Assembly (NCBI GenBank): GCA_002066995.1 | Contig: MWTC01000013.1 | Location: 1-64,000, forward strand | DNA length: 64,000 bases | Direction: 5' to 3' | Source: Sphingobacteriales bacterium UTBCD1 | GTDB lineage: Bacteria > Bacteroidota > Bacteroidia > Chitinophagales > Chitinophagaceae | Shown here: one piece after another, positions 54,884 to 62,994 of the stretch | Layout of the letters: each line of letters starts with the position of its first letter | How positions within the stretch are numbered: position 1 is the first letter of the stretch | The notes under the pieces: generated by a model | Seen by the model: only the letters and a program-made list of their open reading frames with translations | What the model was told of the DNA's origin: nothing | Databases searched by the model: none | Position numbers and translations under genes: made by a program

Positions 54884-56770
54884 TTATTTTCTTAAAAAAA
54901 ACTGAACTGCCATGATCAATAACATACTCAGTACCATCAATAAAACATAGCTGGTCACCTGCCCGCTTTGTAATAAACGAACCTGCCTGCTGCCGTAATT
55001 TACCAGCCTGCCTACTATGTTTACCAATCCATCCACCACAGAACGGTCAAATACATTGCTAAGAAATGCGCCAAATCTGTCCAATGGATTTATAATGATC
55101 TTCTCATACAGCTCATCCACATACCATTTGTTCTTCAGGAATTTTCCCAAACCTTTTTCTTCTTCAGGTTTATATTTACGGAACCTGAACCATGCCAGCA
55201 CAATAACCGCCAGAACCAATACCGTTGTGAGGAGCATCAGTATTAATTCGGTAGAATGAGAAACCGTTTTTCCGCCTTCCGGAGGAAGTACCGGAGACAA
55301 AAATTCCGCAATGGCATCTCCGCCTTTCAAAAATATGTCCGGTATGCCGGCAAAGCCGCCTGCAAATGAAAGAACAGCAAGAATGATCAGTGGTATCGTC
55401 ATGGCTGCAGGGCTTTCGTGTAAATGATGTTGTTGTTCTTCTGTTCCCCTGAATGATCCATTAAATGTGAGAAACAGCAAGCGGAACATATAATAAGCGG
55501 TCAGCAATGCACCAAACAATGCGACAACATATAAAATCTTATTATGCTCATACGCACTCAACAGAATGGCATCTTTTGAAAAGAAGCCGGAAAACGGAGG
55601 AATACCGGAAATAGCAAGGCATCCGACGAGGAAAGTGATGTAAGTTATCTTCAGCTTCCCTTTCATTCCGCCCATCCTTCGTATATCCTGTTCACCGCCC
55701 ATGGCATGGATCACACTGCCTGCAGCAAGGAATAGTAATGCTTTAAAGAAAGCATGCGTCATGACATGAAAAATCCCTGCCGTGTAAGCACCAACTCCCA
55801 ATGCTAAAAAAATGTACCCCAACTGACTTACTGTAGAATAAGCTAAAACTTTTTTGATATCATTTTGCTTCATGGCAATAGTAGCAGCAAGAATTGCCGT
55901 AGCCAGTCCTGTTATTGCAATTACGTCCTGAGAAAGGGGCGCTAAAGAATAAAGCGCCTTACTCCGGGTAACCATGTAAATACCTGCATTCACCATCGTT
56001 GCCGCATGGATCAGTGCAGAGACCGGAGTAGGCCCGGCCATCGCATCAGGCAACCAGGTATATAATGGTATCTGTGCACTTTTTGCGGTAGCGCCGATAA
56101 ATAACAAAAGAGTAATGATGGTAACATCACTTGTACCTAAGGCAGAAGCTTTAGAAAAAACCACATCAAATGAAACGCTGCCTGTTTTGGAAACGATCCA
56201 GAACAATGCAAGCAGAAAAGCAAAATCACCGACACGGTTCATAATAAATGCTTTGTTTGCTGCCTTGCTGTATTCCGTATTCTTAAACCAATAACCGATC
56301 AGTAAATAAGAACAAAGCGCCACTCCTTCCCATCCCAGGTACATGATGACATAGTTTGCGCCCATCACCAGCAACAACATGGAGAAAACAAAAAGATTCA
56401 GGTAAGAAAAATATCTTCCGTAATGTTCACCGGTTTCATCTTTCATGTAAGAAGTGGAATAAACATGAATAATGAATCCTATGCCGGTAATGATGAGCAG
56501 AAACAATGATGACAGCGCATCAACCTGGAAAGCAAAAGGGACTTTAAATGAACCGGCAGAAATAAAATTGAAATATTCCGCCACATCACTGTTCCCATTT
56601 TTTACCTGTAAAAAAACCCAGACGCTAAGAATAAAAGATACCAGGATCGTACCACAGCCGGTTAAAGCGATCAGTGACTTTGACAGTTGCTTACGGAATA
56701 ATCCATTAATTAGGAATCCTATTAAAGGGAAAAAAGGAATCAGCCAAACCAATTGTAATGCATTTTGCAT
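54884..56770 (-). CDS. nuoL: NADH-quinone oxidoreductase subunit L
   Basis: 628 residues, the largest membrane subunit. It shows MYLGWEGVALCSYLLIGYWF, GATAKSAQIPLYTWLPDAMAGPTPVSALIHAAT (proton channel core), DIKKVLAYSTVSQLGYIFLA, and the long C-terminal lateral helix region (KYKPEEEKGLGKFLKNKWYVDELYE) that braces the antiporter subunits. The sequence is complete. The 91-122 bases to nuoM are non-coding and AT-rich. Confidence 0.95.
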   Translation of the reverse strand: MQNALQLVWLIPFFPLIGFLINGLFRKQLSKSLIALTGCGTILVSFILSVWVFLQVKNGNSDVAEYFNFISAGSFKVPFAFQVDALSSLFLLIITGIGFIIHVYSTSYMKDETGEHYGRYFSYLNLFVFSMLLLVMGANYVIMYLGWEGVALCSYLLIGYWFKNTEYSKAANKAFIMNRVGDFAFLLALFWIVSKTGSVSFDVVFSKASALGTSDVTIITLLLFIGATAKSAQIPLYTWLPDAMAGPTPVSALIHAATMVNAGIYMVTRSKALYSLAPLSQDVIAITGLATAILAATIAMKQNDIKKVLAYSTVSQLGYIFLALGVGAYTAGIFHVMTHAFFKALLFLAAGSVIHAMGGEQDIRRMGGMKGKLKITYITFLVGCLAISGIPPFSGFFSKDAILLSAYEHNKILYVVALFGALLTAYYMFRLLFLTFNGSFRGTEEQQHHLHESPAAMTIPLIILAVLSFAGGFAGIPDIFLKGGDAIAEFLSPVLPPEGGKTVSHSTELILMLLTTVLVLAVIVLAWFRFRKYKPEEEKGLGKFLKNKWYVDELYEKIIINPLDRFGAFLSNVFDRSVVDGLVNIVGRLVNYGSRQVRLLQSGQVTSYVLLMVLSMLLIMAVQFFLRK

Positions 56771-56780
56771 ACGCTGCTTT

Positions 56781-57110
56781 CTAATGCTTTAACCTGTTTA
56801 AAAAATTCACATTCACCGAATGAACATTCCGGAATAACATGACTATGATCGCCAACCCCACACTCACTTCTGCTGCTGCTACCACCATGATAAAAAATAC
56901 GAATATCTGACCGTCAATGCCTGCCGTTGCCAGCGTGGCTGCCTGTTTTGCATGGTGCATTTTTGAAAAAGCAACCAGTAAAAGATTCACGGCATTCAGC
57001 ATGATCTCAATACACATGAAAAATGTAATGGCATTCCGCCGTATCAACACACCCACGATACCAATGGCAAACAAAGCCAATGACAGAAATATGTAATAAT
57101 TAACCGGCAT
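56781..57110 (-). CDS. nuoK: NADH-quinone oxidoreductase subunit K
   Basis: 109 residues and three helices: [41 protein letters not shown] with the conserved membrane Glu, and [25 protein letters not shown] with the second Glu (AAEVSVGL). It links the proton channels of complex I. Ten bases separate it from nuoL. Confidence 0.95.
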   Translation of the reverse strand: MPVNYYIFLSLALFAIGIVGVLIRRNAITFFMCIEIMLNAVNLLLVAFSKMHHAKQAATLATAGIDGQIFVFFIMVVAAAEVSVGLAIIVMLFRNVHSVNVNFLNRLKH

Positions 57111-57195
57111 AAGACTTCTTTAATTTTTCCATAATTCCGTTAAGGGACCGTTTTGTTTTTTTAATTTAAAGCTATCCCCCGGGAACATATTCCAT

Positions 57196-57741
57196 TCATT
57201 TTTCAGATGACTTACCTGATTGCCCGGCAGTGTCCGGGGATGATTCTTTTTTCCCCAATACTACTGCACCTACCATAGCACTTAAAAACAATACACTGCT
57301 GATTTCAAACGGCACTACATAATCAGTGAACAACGCTTTGCCCAGGTTTTCAATCAACCCGATATTTCCGGTACCTGTTTCAGCAAGGGTTGCTTTTGTT
57401 TCTGCATTCTTCAATGCCGCTACCAATACAAGCAGCAGACATCCCCCGGCCAATACACCCGCAAGATTCAGCCATTTATTTCTCTTGGGTTCATTACTCT
57501 TGTTCAGGTTCATCAGCATGATCACAAAAAGAAACAATACCATTATGGCACCTGCATAAACGATAATATTTACAATAGCAAGAAACTGGGCATTTAATAA
57601 AAGATAATGGCCGGAAATAGCAAAGAATACCAGTATCAGCCATAATACACTGTACACGGGATTTTTGCTGGCAACTACCATTGCTGCACTGAATAGCGCC
57701 AGTACAGAAAGAAACCAAAACAAAATCAGCGTTATACTCAT
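57196..57741 (-). CDS. nuoJ: NADH-quinone oxidoreductase subunit J
   Basis: 181 residues with five helices; the family segment NAQFLAIVNIIVYAGAIMVLFLFVIMLMNL is complete and contains the tyrosine/glycine stretch of the third helix, a hinge for coupling to the Q site. Its C-terminus is polar. The 85 bases to nuoK show nothing special. Confidence 0.93.
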   Translation of the reverse strand: MSITLILFWFLSVLALFSAAMVVASKNPVYSVLWLILVFFAISGHYLLLNAQFLAIVNIIVYAGAIMVLFLFVIMLMNLNKSNEPKRNKWLNLAGVLAGGCLLLVLVAALKNAETKATLAETGTGNIGLIENLGKALFTDYVVPFEISSVLFLSAMVGAVVLGKKESSPDTAGQSGKSSEK

Positions 57742-57764
57742 TTTCTTATAAGCGGTCTTTATCC

Positions 57765-58319
57765 TTACTGATTGCCGATCATTTTCGCCGGTCTTTCCCC
57801 TAAGGCTTTTTTATAAGTTTCAGGCTCGGTCAGCGGATTCGGTATCAGCATATCATCTTTTTTATAAATAAACCCCTTCCTCGAATAATTGGAAGGAGCA
57901 AAAGTCTGTGATAAATAGATCGCATCTTTCGGGCAGGCCTCTTCACATAAACCGCAAAATATGCAACGAAGCATATTAATCTCATATTTCGCAGCATATT
58001 TTTCTTCACGGTACAACTGTTCTTCACCGGGTAAACGCTCTGCTGCTTCCATAGTGATGGCTTCTGCGGGGCAGGCCACAGCACAAAGGCCGCAGGCAGT
58101 GCAGCGCTCCCTGCCTTCTTCATCACGGTTCAATACATGCAGACCGCGGAATACCGAAGAAAAAGATCTTTTCTGTTCCGGGAAATTGATCGTTGCCTTT
58201 CTTTTGAACAAATGCCGCAAAGTGATCAACATCCCTTTCAGAATATTCCAGAAATATAACCGCTCGATCCAGGTCATTGGATGCCGGTCCACGTGTTTTG
58301 CTCTCTGAGTTAACTGCAT
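57765..58319 (-). CDS. nuoI: NADH-quinone oxidoreductase subunit I (two 4Fe-4S ferredoxin)
   Basis: ATG at 58319 (MQLTQRAKHVDRHPMTWIERLYF) gives 184 residues; GTG at 58346 would add nine. Two 4Fe-4S motifs are intact: CTACGLCAVACPAEAI and CIFCGLCEEACPKDAI, with the fourth cysteine of each cluster contributed crosswise. It carries electrons from the NuoG side to cluster N2 near the quinone site, at the membrane surface of complex I. Confidence 0.94.
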   Translation of the reverse strand: MQLTQRAKHVDRHPMTWIERLYFWNILKGMLITLRHLFKRKATINFPEQKRSFSSVFRGLHVLNRDEEGRERCTACGLCAVACPAEAITMEAAERLPGEEQLYREEKYAAKYEINMLRCIFCGLCEEACPKDAIYLSQTFAPSNYSRKGFIYKKDDMLIPNPLTEPETYKKALGERPAKMIGNQ

Positions 58320-58414
58320 ACTTACACTATTTCTTTCACTGATCACTGTCTCAAAACGGCTGCAAAGAAATTGAATTTTTTATAATAAACAACCTCTGTC
58401 AGCGATCTTCAATT

Positions 58415-59464
58415 TTATTTCTTCAATATCAGCATGACTACTGCTGTCAGCACCATATTAGCCAACGACAGCGGTATCAACCCTTTCCATCCGAGGTTCA
58501 TCAACTGATCATAACGGAAACGCGGGATCGTCCAGCGGATCCAGATGAACACGAACAGAAAGAAAAATATTTTAGCCATCAAAACGGCGAATCCGATCAA
58601 TGCCAGTAAATTCGGCGAGATACCCCAGCTTGCTTCATTGACAAAAGGGATATCATACCCCCCGAAAAACAGAGTGGCCATCACCGCACTGCTGATGAAC
58701 ATATTGATATATTCGGCAAATAAATAAAAGCCCAGCTTCATTGAAGAATATTCCTGGTGATAACCGAAATTCAATTCATTCTCTGCTTCTGCCAGGTCGA
58801 AAGGTGTGCGGTTGCATTCAGCCAGGGCACAAATAAAGAAAATGACAAAGCCTAAGGGCTGATAGATCACATGCCATCCGTGGTCTATCTGATTCTGAAC
58901 GATCACGCTCATCTGCAAGGAACCTGCCAGCATCAGTACTGCAATTAGCGCCAAGCCCATTGCCAATTCATAAGAGATCATCTGTGATGCAGCACGGATG
59001 GCAGCCAATAAAGAAAATTTATTGTTGGAAGCCCAGCCTCCAATCATGATGCCATATACACCCAGGCTCACCACGCCGAAGATGTAGAGAATACCAATAT
59101 TAACATCGGCGATCTGAAGCGGCATTTCTCTTCCGAACAGATGTAATGATGTTCCCCAGGGTATCACGGCACTGGTCAGCAAAGCAGTGATCATGGCAAG
59201 TGAAGGACCAAGGATGAACAAAAATTTTGAAGATACCAGGGGAATGATCTCTTCCTTAAAGAATAATTTTCCTCCATCGGCCAAAGGCTGAAGGATGCCC
59301 CAGGGTCCTGCCCTGTTGGGGCCGCGGCGGTCCTGAAGCCAGGCAGCCACTTTTCTTTCCGCATAGGTAGTGTACATGGCAATGACAAGTGACAATGAAA
59401 TGATCACCATGATCAACACCAGTTTTTCGAGAAGGAACCACCAATCAATAGATAATAAATGCAT
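58415..59464 (-). CDS. nuoH: NADH-quinone oxidoreductase subunit H
   Basis: 349 residues and eight helices. Conserved: AERKVAAWLQDRRGPNRAGPWG (quinone-chamber loop), ADGGKLFFKEE, IRAASQMISYELAMG, and ECNRTPFDLAEAENELNFGYHQEYSS with the charged residues that form the entrance to the Q site. It joins the membrane arm to the peripheral arm. Eleven bases separate it from nuoG. Confidence 0.95.
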   Translation of the reverse strand: MHLLSIDWWFLLEKLVLIMVIISLSLVIAMYTTYAERKVAAWLQDRRGPNRAGPWGILQPLADGGKLFFKEEIIPLVSSKFLFILGPSLAMITALLTSAVIPWGTSLHLFGREMPLQIADVNIGILYIFGVVSLGVYGIMIGGWASNNKFSLLAAIRAASQMISYELAMGLALIAVLMLAGSLQMSVIVQNQIDHGWHVIYQPLGFVIFFICALAECNRTPFDLAEAENELNFGYHQEYSSMKLGFYLFAEYINMFISSAVMATLFFGGYDIPFVNEASWGISPNLLALIGFAVLMAKIFFFLFVFIWIRWTIPRFRYDQLMNLGWKGLIPLSLANMVLTAVVMLILKK

Positions 59465-59475
59465 TTTCGCTTTTA

Positions 59476-60564
59476 TTAAGAATCTTTCTTTTCAAATGTT
59501 TTTGATGTCGCCGGGCCATTAACAGCGCTCAGATCAATATCCGGGTCATTCACACCACTCACATCATGAATATCCATCAGCATCTTCGGATCCCGTCCGC
59601 CCATCACTTCCGGTAAAAAGTCTTTAGGCTTTTTCAAGCCATAATATTTGTTTACCGAAATCACCGAATGACGGCTCATCTTAGCCGGGCCCTCAATTAC
59701 CCAGTCACTTACTTTCTTTTTATCATAGCGGCATTCGTTGCAGATCCAATCATGCACTTCGCCCCATTGGTCTTTTCTTCCTGTCACCCGGAACACTTCA
59801 TCGCCTCTCATCCACAGATGAACTTTTCCGGCGCATTTGGAACATTCCCTGTGTGCATCCATAGGCCTGGTGAACCATACACGGTTTTTGAAACGGAATG
59901 TTTTATCCGTCAAAGCACCCACCGGGCAAACATCTATCATATTTCCTGAAAAATCATTGTCTATGGCTTTGGAAATATAGGTGGAGATTCTGGAACGGTC
60001 GCCACGATCCAACACACCATGCAGCCTTTCCTCAGTCAATTGATCGGCAACATAAGTACAGCGGTAACACATGATGCAGCGGTTCATGTGCAACTGAATA
60101 TGCGGCCCGATGTTTTCAGGTTCAAATGTTCTTTTAACAAACTCAAATCTTGATTTATCATCACCATGGCCATAACTCAGATCCTGAAGATTACATTCTC
60201 CGGCCTGGTCGCATACAGGGCAATCCAATGGATGATTGATAAGTAAGAACTCCACTACACCGTCCCTTGCTTCCAGCACCTGCTGATTGGTAATATTTTC
60301 AACAACCATTCCATCCATTACGGCCGTTCTGCAACTGGCAACCAGTTTGGGTACAGGTCTCGGATCTGCCGCAGATCCCTGTGCCACTTTCACCAGGCAG
60401 GTGCGGCATTTACCGCCGCTGTCTTTTAATGTAGAATAATAACACATGGCAGGAGGCACAATGTCCCCGCCGATCTTCCGTGCAGCCTGCAGGATCGTTG
60501 TGCCCGGCTCCACTTCAGTCGTGATGTTATCAATGGTTACTTTAAAAAGTTTCTGTTCTGACAT
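59476..60564 (-). CDS. nuoG: NADH-quinone oxidoreductase subunit G, short form
   Basis: 362 residues, against 700-900 in many bacteria. The N-terminal 2Fe-2S domain (CYYSTLKDSGGKCRTCLVKV), the His-Cys cluster segment (HPLDCPVCDQAGECNLQDLSYGHG) and the 4Fe-4S motifs (CIMCYRC, DVCPVGALTDK, HRECSKCAGKVHL, CNECRYDKK) are all present. The molybdopterin-like C-terminal domain is missing; such short forms are known in Bacteroidota, so I do not read this as damage. It accepts electrons from NuoF in the peripheral arm. Confidence 0.9.
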   Translation of the reverse strand: MSEQKLFKVTIDNITTEVEPGTTILQAARKIGGDIVPPAMCYYSTLKDSGGKCRTCLVKVAQGSAADPRPVPKLVASCRTAVMDGMVVENITNQQVLEARDGVVEFLLINHPLDCPVCDQAGECNLQDLSYGHGDDKSRFEFVKRTFEPENIGPHIQLHMNRCIMCYRCTYVADQLTEERLHGVLDRGDRSRISTYISKAIDNDFSGNMIDVCPVGALTDKTFRFKNRVWFTRPMDAHRECSKCAGKVHLWMRGDEVFRVTGRKDQWGEVHDWICNECRYDKKKVSDWVIEGPAKMSRHSVISVNKYYGLKKPKDFLPEVMGGRDPKMLMDIHDVSGVNDPDIDLSAVNGPATSKTFEKKDS

Positions 60565-60607
60565 AAGTTATTTTAACTCCTCAAAAAGGAGGTTTAACAA
60601 TCAAGTC

Positions 60608-60625
60608 AAAAGTAAAAAGTCAAAA
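60608..60625. repeat. left arm of inverted repeat flanking the four-helix-bundle cassette
   Basis: AAAAGTAAAAAGTCAAAA. Seventeen of these bases (60609-60625) recur exactly in inverted orientation at 61023-61039, bracketing the broken gene between them. Confidence 0.75.
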
Positions 60626-60627
60626 AT

Positions 60628-61023
60628 CTAAACATCCTTTCCTGAATTAATAATAATACTTGCTATGATGTTAGAGATCTGTTCAGCTTCATTCAACAGA
60701 TTTGCTATTCTTTCTTTGTTCAAATCCAATATATCCCTTATCAGGCAAAGTCAATACATTGTTTCGTTTGCAGATTTTAAGGATATCACCAGAAATTTTT
60801 TCCAATCTTTTCGTGAACTTCCCGCTCTGCCTTCCACCATATTTGCACCGATCGACGTCGCACTTCTGATCAGCTGATCAAATAAAGAACTATAAACTTT
60901 ATCGTACTTACTCTCTTTTACGAAAAACACTACCTCTTTAGCGAAATAATAACACCTATGCCTGATATTATAAGGTTTGTCGCCTTCCTGAAATTCAAAA
61001 GCCTCCAATTCATTTTTCTTCAT
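60628..61023 (-). pseudogene. four-helix-bundle (S23/IVP-like) protein, broken by an in-frame TGA
   Basis: The frame from ATG 61023 reads MKKNELEAFEFQEGDKPYNI, YYFAKEVVFFVKESK, LFDQLIRSATSIGANMVEG, AGSSRKDWKKFLVISLKSANETMY and then TGA at 60753-60751. In the TIGR02436/PF05635 family the next residue is normally tryptophan (ETxYWL), so TGG to TGA is the likely mutation. Past it the frame stays open for another 40 codons in good family register (LCLIRDILDLNKERIANLLN, EAEQISNIIASIIINSGKDV) to TAG at 60628. Intact length would be 131 residues. The family occurs as rRNA intervening-sequence proteins, as DGR accessory Avd and as free-standing genes of unknown role. It sits between nuoF and nuoG and is bounded by inverted repeats. 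Confidence 0.85.
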
Positions 61024-61040
61024 TTTGACTTTTTACTTTC
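61023..61040. repeat. right arm of inverted repeat flanking the four-helix-bundle cassette
   Basis: TTTTGACTTTTTACTTTC, the reverse complement of the arm at 60608-60625 with one mismatch at the outermost base. It abuts the ATG of the four-helix-bundle gene, sharing its first base. Confidence 0.75.
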
Positions 61041-61042
61041 AA

Positions 61043-62395
61043 TCAAACTCCGGCCTTTAGTGGCTCGGCATACCCCGCCAATCCGTAATTCCTTCTTTGT
61101 GCTTCCTCGGGATGAGTGACATGCCATTCAAATTCATCCCTGAAATGCCTGATGGCCGCTGCCACCGGCCAGGCTGCTGCATCACCCAAAGGACAGATCG
61201 TGTTGCCTTCTATATTTCCCTGAACACTCCACAAGAGGTCAATGTCTTTCATCTTCCCTTTTCCATGTTCCAGATTCCATAATATCTTTTCCATCCAGAA
61301 TGTCCCTTCGCGGCAAGGCGAACATTGCCCACAACTTTCATGACGGTAAAACCGGGAAAATGAATAGGTGTTCCTAACAATGCACTGGTCCTCGTCATAC
61401 ACAATGAATCCTCCGCTGCCTAACATACTTCCTGTCAGAAATCCTCCGTCAGACAAACTTTCGTAAGTCATCATTCTTGTTTCGCCTTTTGCTGTTTTTA
61501 ATAAGAGATTAGCCGGCAAAACAGGAACTGAGGATCCTCCCGGTACACAAGCTTTCAACCTTTTTCCGTTAGCGATCCCTCCGCAATATTCATCATTGTA
61601 AATAAACTCTTCTACAGAAATATTCATCTCAATCTCATACACACCCGGCTTATTGATATTGCCGCAGGCTGAGATCAGTTTAGTTCCGGTTGATTTTCCC
61701 GTTCCGTATTTTGCATATTCATCGCCGCCCATATTGATGATCGGGACAACCGTAGAAAGTGTTTCCACATTATTCACTACAGTTGGACAACCATACAACC
61801 CTTTTACTGCAGGGAATGGCGGTTTGATCCTCGGATTTCCTCTTTTGCCTTCCAGAGATTCCAGCAGTGCTGTTTCTTCTCCGCATATATAAGCGCCGGC
61901 GCCGGGATGAACATAGATCTCGCAATCGAACCCGCTTCCTAAAATATTTTTTCCAAGCCAGCCATTATTCTTTGCTTCAGCGATGGCCTGTTCCAGAATG
62001 TCCACGATCCATCCAAATTCGCCACGTATATAAATGTAGGTCCGGTTGCTGCCTACTGCATAAGAAGAAACGATCAATCCCTCGATAAGCAAATGCGGAA
62101 TATGCTCCATCAGGTAGCGGTCTTTGAAAGTTCCGGGTTCACTTTCGTCTGCATTGCATACCAGGTAACGGGGGACACCTTCCGGTTTTGCCAGAAAGCC
62201 CCATTTCATTCCTGTAGGAAATCCGGCACCGCCTCTTCCTCTCAGGCCGCTTTTCTTCACTTCATTGGTCACATCATCAGGACTCATTGTTTTCAATACT
62301 TTCTCCACTGATGAATAACCGCCGTTCTCCCGGTACACATCATAACTGCGGATCCCTACGATCCCGACCTTATCCAATAAAAGTTTTCTGCCCAT
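61043..62395 (-). CDS. nuoF: NADH-quinone oxidoreductase subunit F
   Basis: 450 residues. GRGGAGFPTGMKWGFLAK is the NADH/FMN loop, YIYIRGEFGW and GAGAYICGEETALLESLEG follow, and the 4Fe-4S site SCGQCSPCREGTFWMEKILW with CPLGDAAAW is complete. It oxidises NADH through FMN and passes electrons to the iron-sulfur chain. Its stop lies 3 bases from the right arm of the inverted repeat, so the cassette sits tight against the gene without breaking it. Confidence 0.95.
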   Translation of the reverse strand: MGRKLLLDKVGIVGIRSYDVYRENGGYSSVEKVLKTMSPDDVTNEVKKSGLRGRGGAGFPTGMKWGFLAKPEGVPRYLVCNADESEPGTFKDRYLMEHIPHLLIEGLIVSSYAVGSNRTYIYIRGEFGWIVDILEQAIAEAKNNGWLGKNILGSGFDCEIYVHPGAGAYICGEETALLESLEGKRGNPRIKPPFPAVKGLYGCPTVVNNVETLSTVVPIINMGGDEYAKYGTGKSTGTKLISACGNINKPGVYEIEMNISVEEFIYNDEYCGGIANGKRLKACVPGGSSVPVLPANLLLKTAKGETRMMTYESLSDGGFLTGSMLGSGGFIVYDEDQCIVRNTYSFSRFYRHESCGQCSPCREGTFWMEKILWNLEHGKGKMKDIDLLWSVQGNIEGNTICPLGDAAAWPVAAAIRHFRDEFEWHVTHPEEAQRRNYGLAGYAEPLKAGV

Positions 62396-62425
62396 GTTCC
62401 TTTCCCCGTTCGTTATTCTTCTTTT

Positions 62426-62926
62426 TTAATTATTGATGGCGGCACTTCTTCTGCACTCCTCAATGATCTCATCTACTTTTTCTTTGGTCAGATGCTCTTT
62501 AAAACCTTTTCCCATCTGCATCATGGGCGCATAGCCGCAGGCGCCCAGGCACTCTGCCGTTTTTAAAGTAAATAAACCATCGGGAGTGGTCTCTCCCGGC
62601 TTTATTCCCAATCTTTCCCCGATATATTTTATGATGTCATCACTTCCTCTTGTAATGCAGGGGCCGGTCTGGCACACTTCAAAAACATATTTACCCACCG
62701 GTTTCAGGTTGTACATGCTGTAAAAAGTGGCCACTTCATACACTTCGATCGTCAGAAGTCCAAGCAATGACGCCACATAATCCATCGTTTCGGGGCTGAG
62801 CCATCCACCGAATTCCTGCTGTGCCAGATGTAAAACAGGAAGCAAAGCGCTTTTCTGCTTCCCTTCGGGATAGCGTGCAATGATCTTCTCAACCTGTTTT
62901 AATTTCTCTTCAGAAAATTTTATCAT
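62426..62926 (-). CDS. nuoE: NADH-quinone oxidoreductase subunit E
   Basis: ATG at 62926 (MIKFSEEKLKQVEKIIARYP) gives 166 residues; TTG at 62944 would read through part of the AAAAGTC repeat. The thioredoxin-like 2Fe-2S domain has VCQTGPCITRG and ECLGACGYAPMMQ, the four cysteine ligands. It works with NuoF in the NADH dehydrogenase module and starts 30 bases ahead of nuoF. Confidence 0.93.
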   Translation of the reverse strand: MIKFSEEKLKQVEKIIARYPEGKQKSALLPVLHLAQQEFGGWLSPETMDYVASLLGLLTIEVYEVATFYSMYNLKPVGKYVFEVCQTGPCITRGSDDIIKYIGERLGIKPGETTPDGLFTLKTAECLGACGYAPMMQMGKGFKEHLTKEKVDEIIEECRRSAAINN

Positions 62927-62935
62927 ATCAATTTT

Positions 62936-62969
62936 AAAAGTCAAAAATCAAAATGCAAAAATCAAAAGC
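62936..62969. repeat. AAAAGTCAAAAATC-type repeat between nuoE and nuoD
   Basis: A run of A-rich units (AAAAGTCAAAAATC, then AAAATGCAAAAATCAAAAG) of the same style as the arms around the four-helix-bundle cassette 2.3 kb away, but with no gene beside it. It may be a solo copy, a scar, or simple low-complexity spacer. Confidence 0.5.
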
Positions 62970-62994
62970 ATTATTGATTTTCTGTTTTTAATAT

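Noticed and set aside
60751-60753. TGA read as tryptophan (alternative genetic code)
   Set aside because: TGA is an ordinary stop in Bacteroidota, so a nonsense mutation is simpler.
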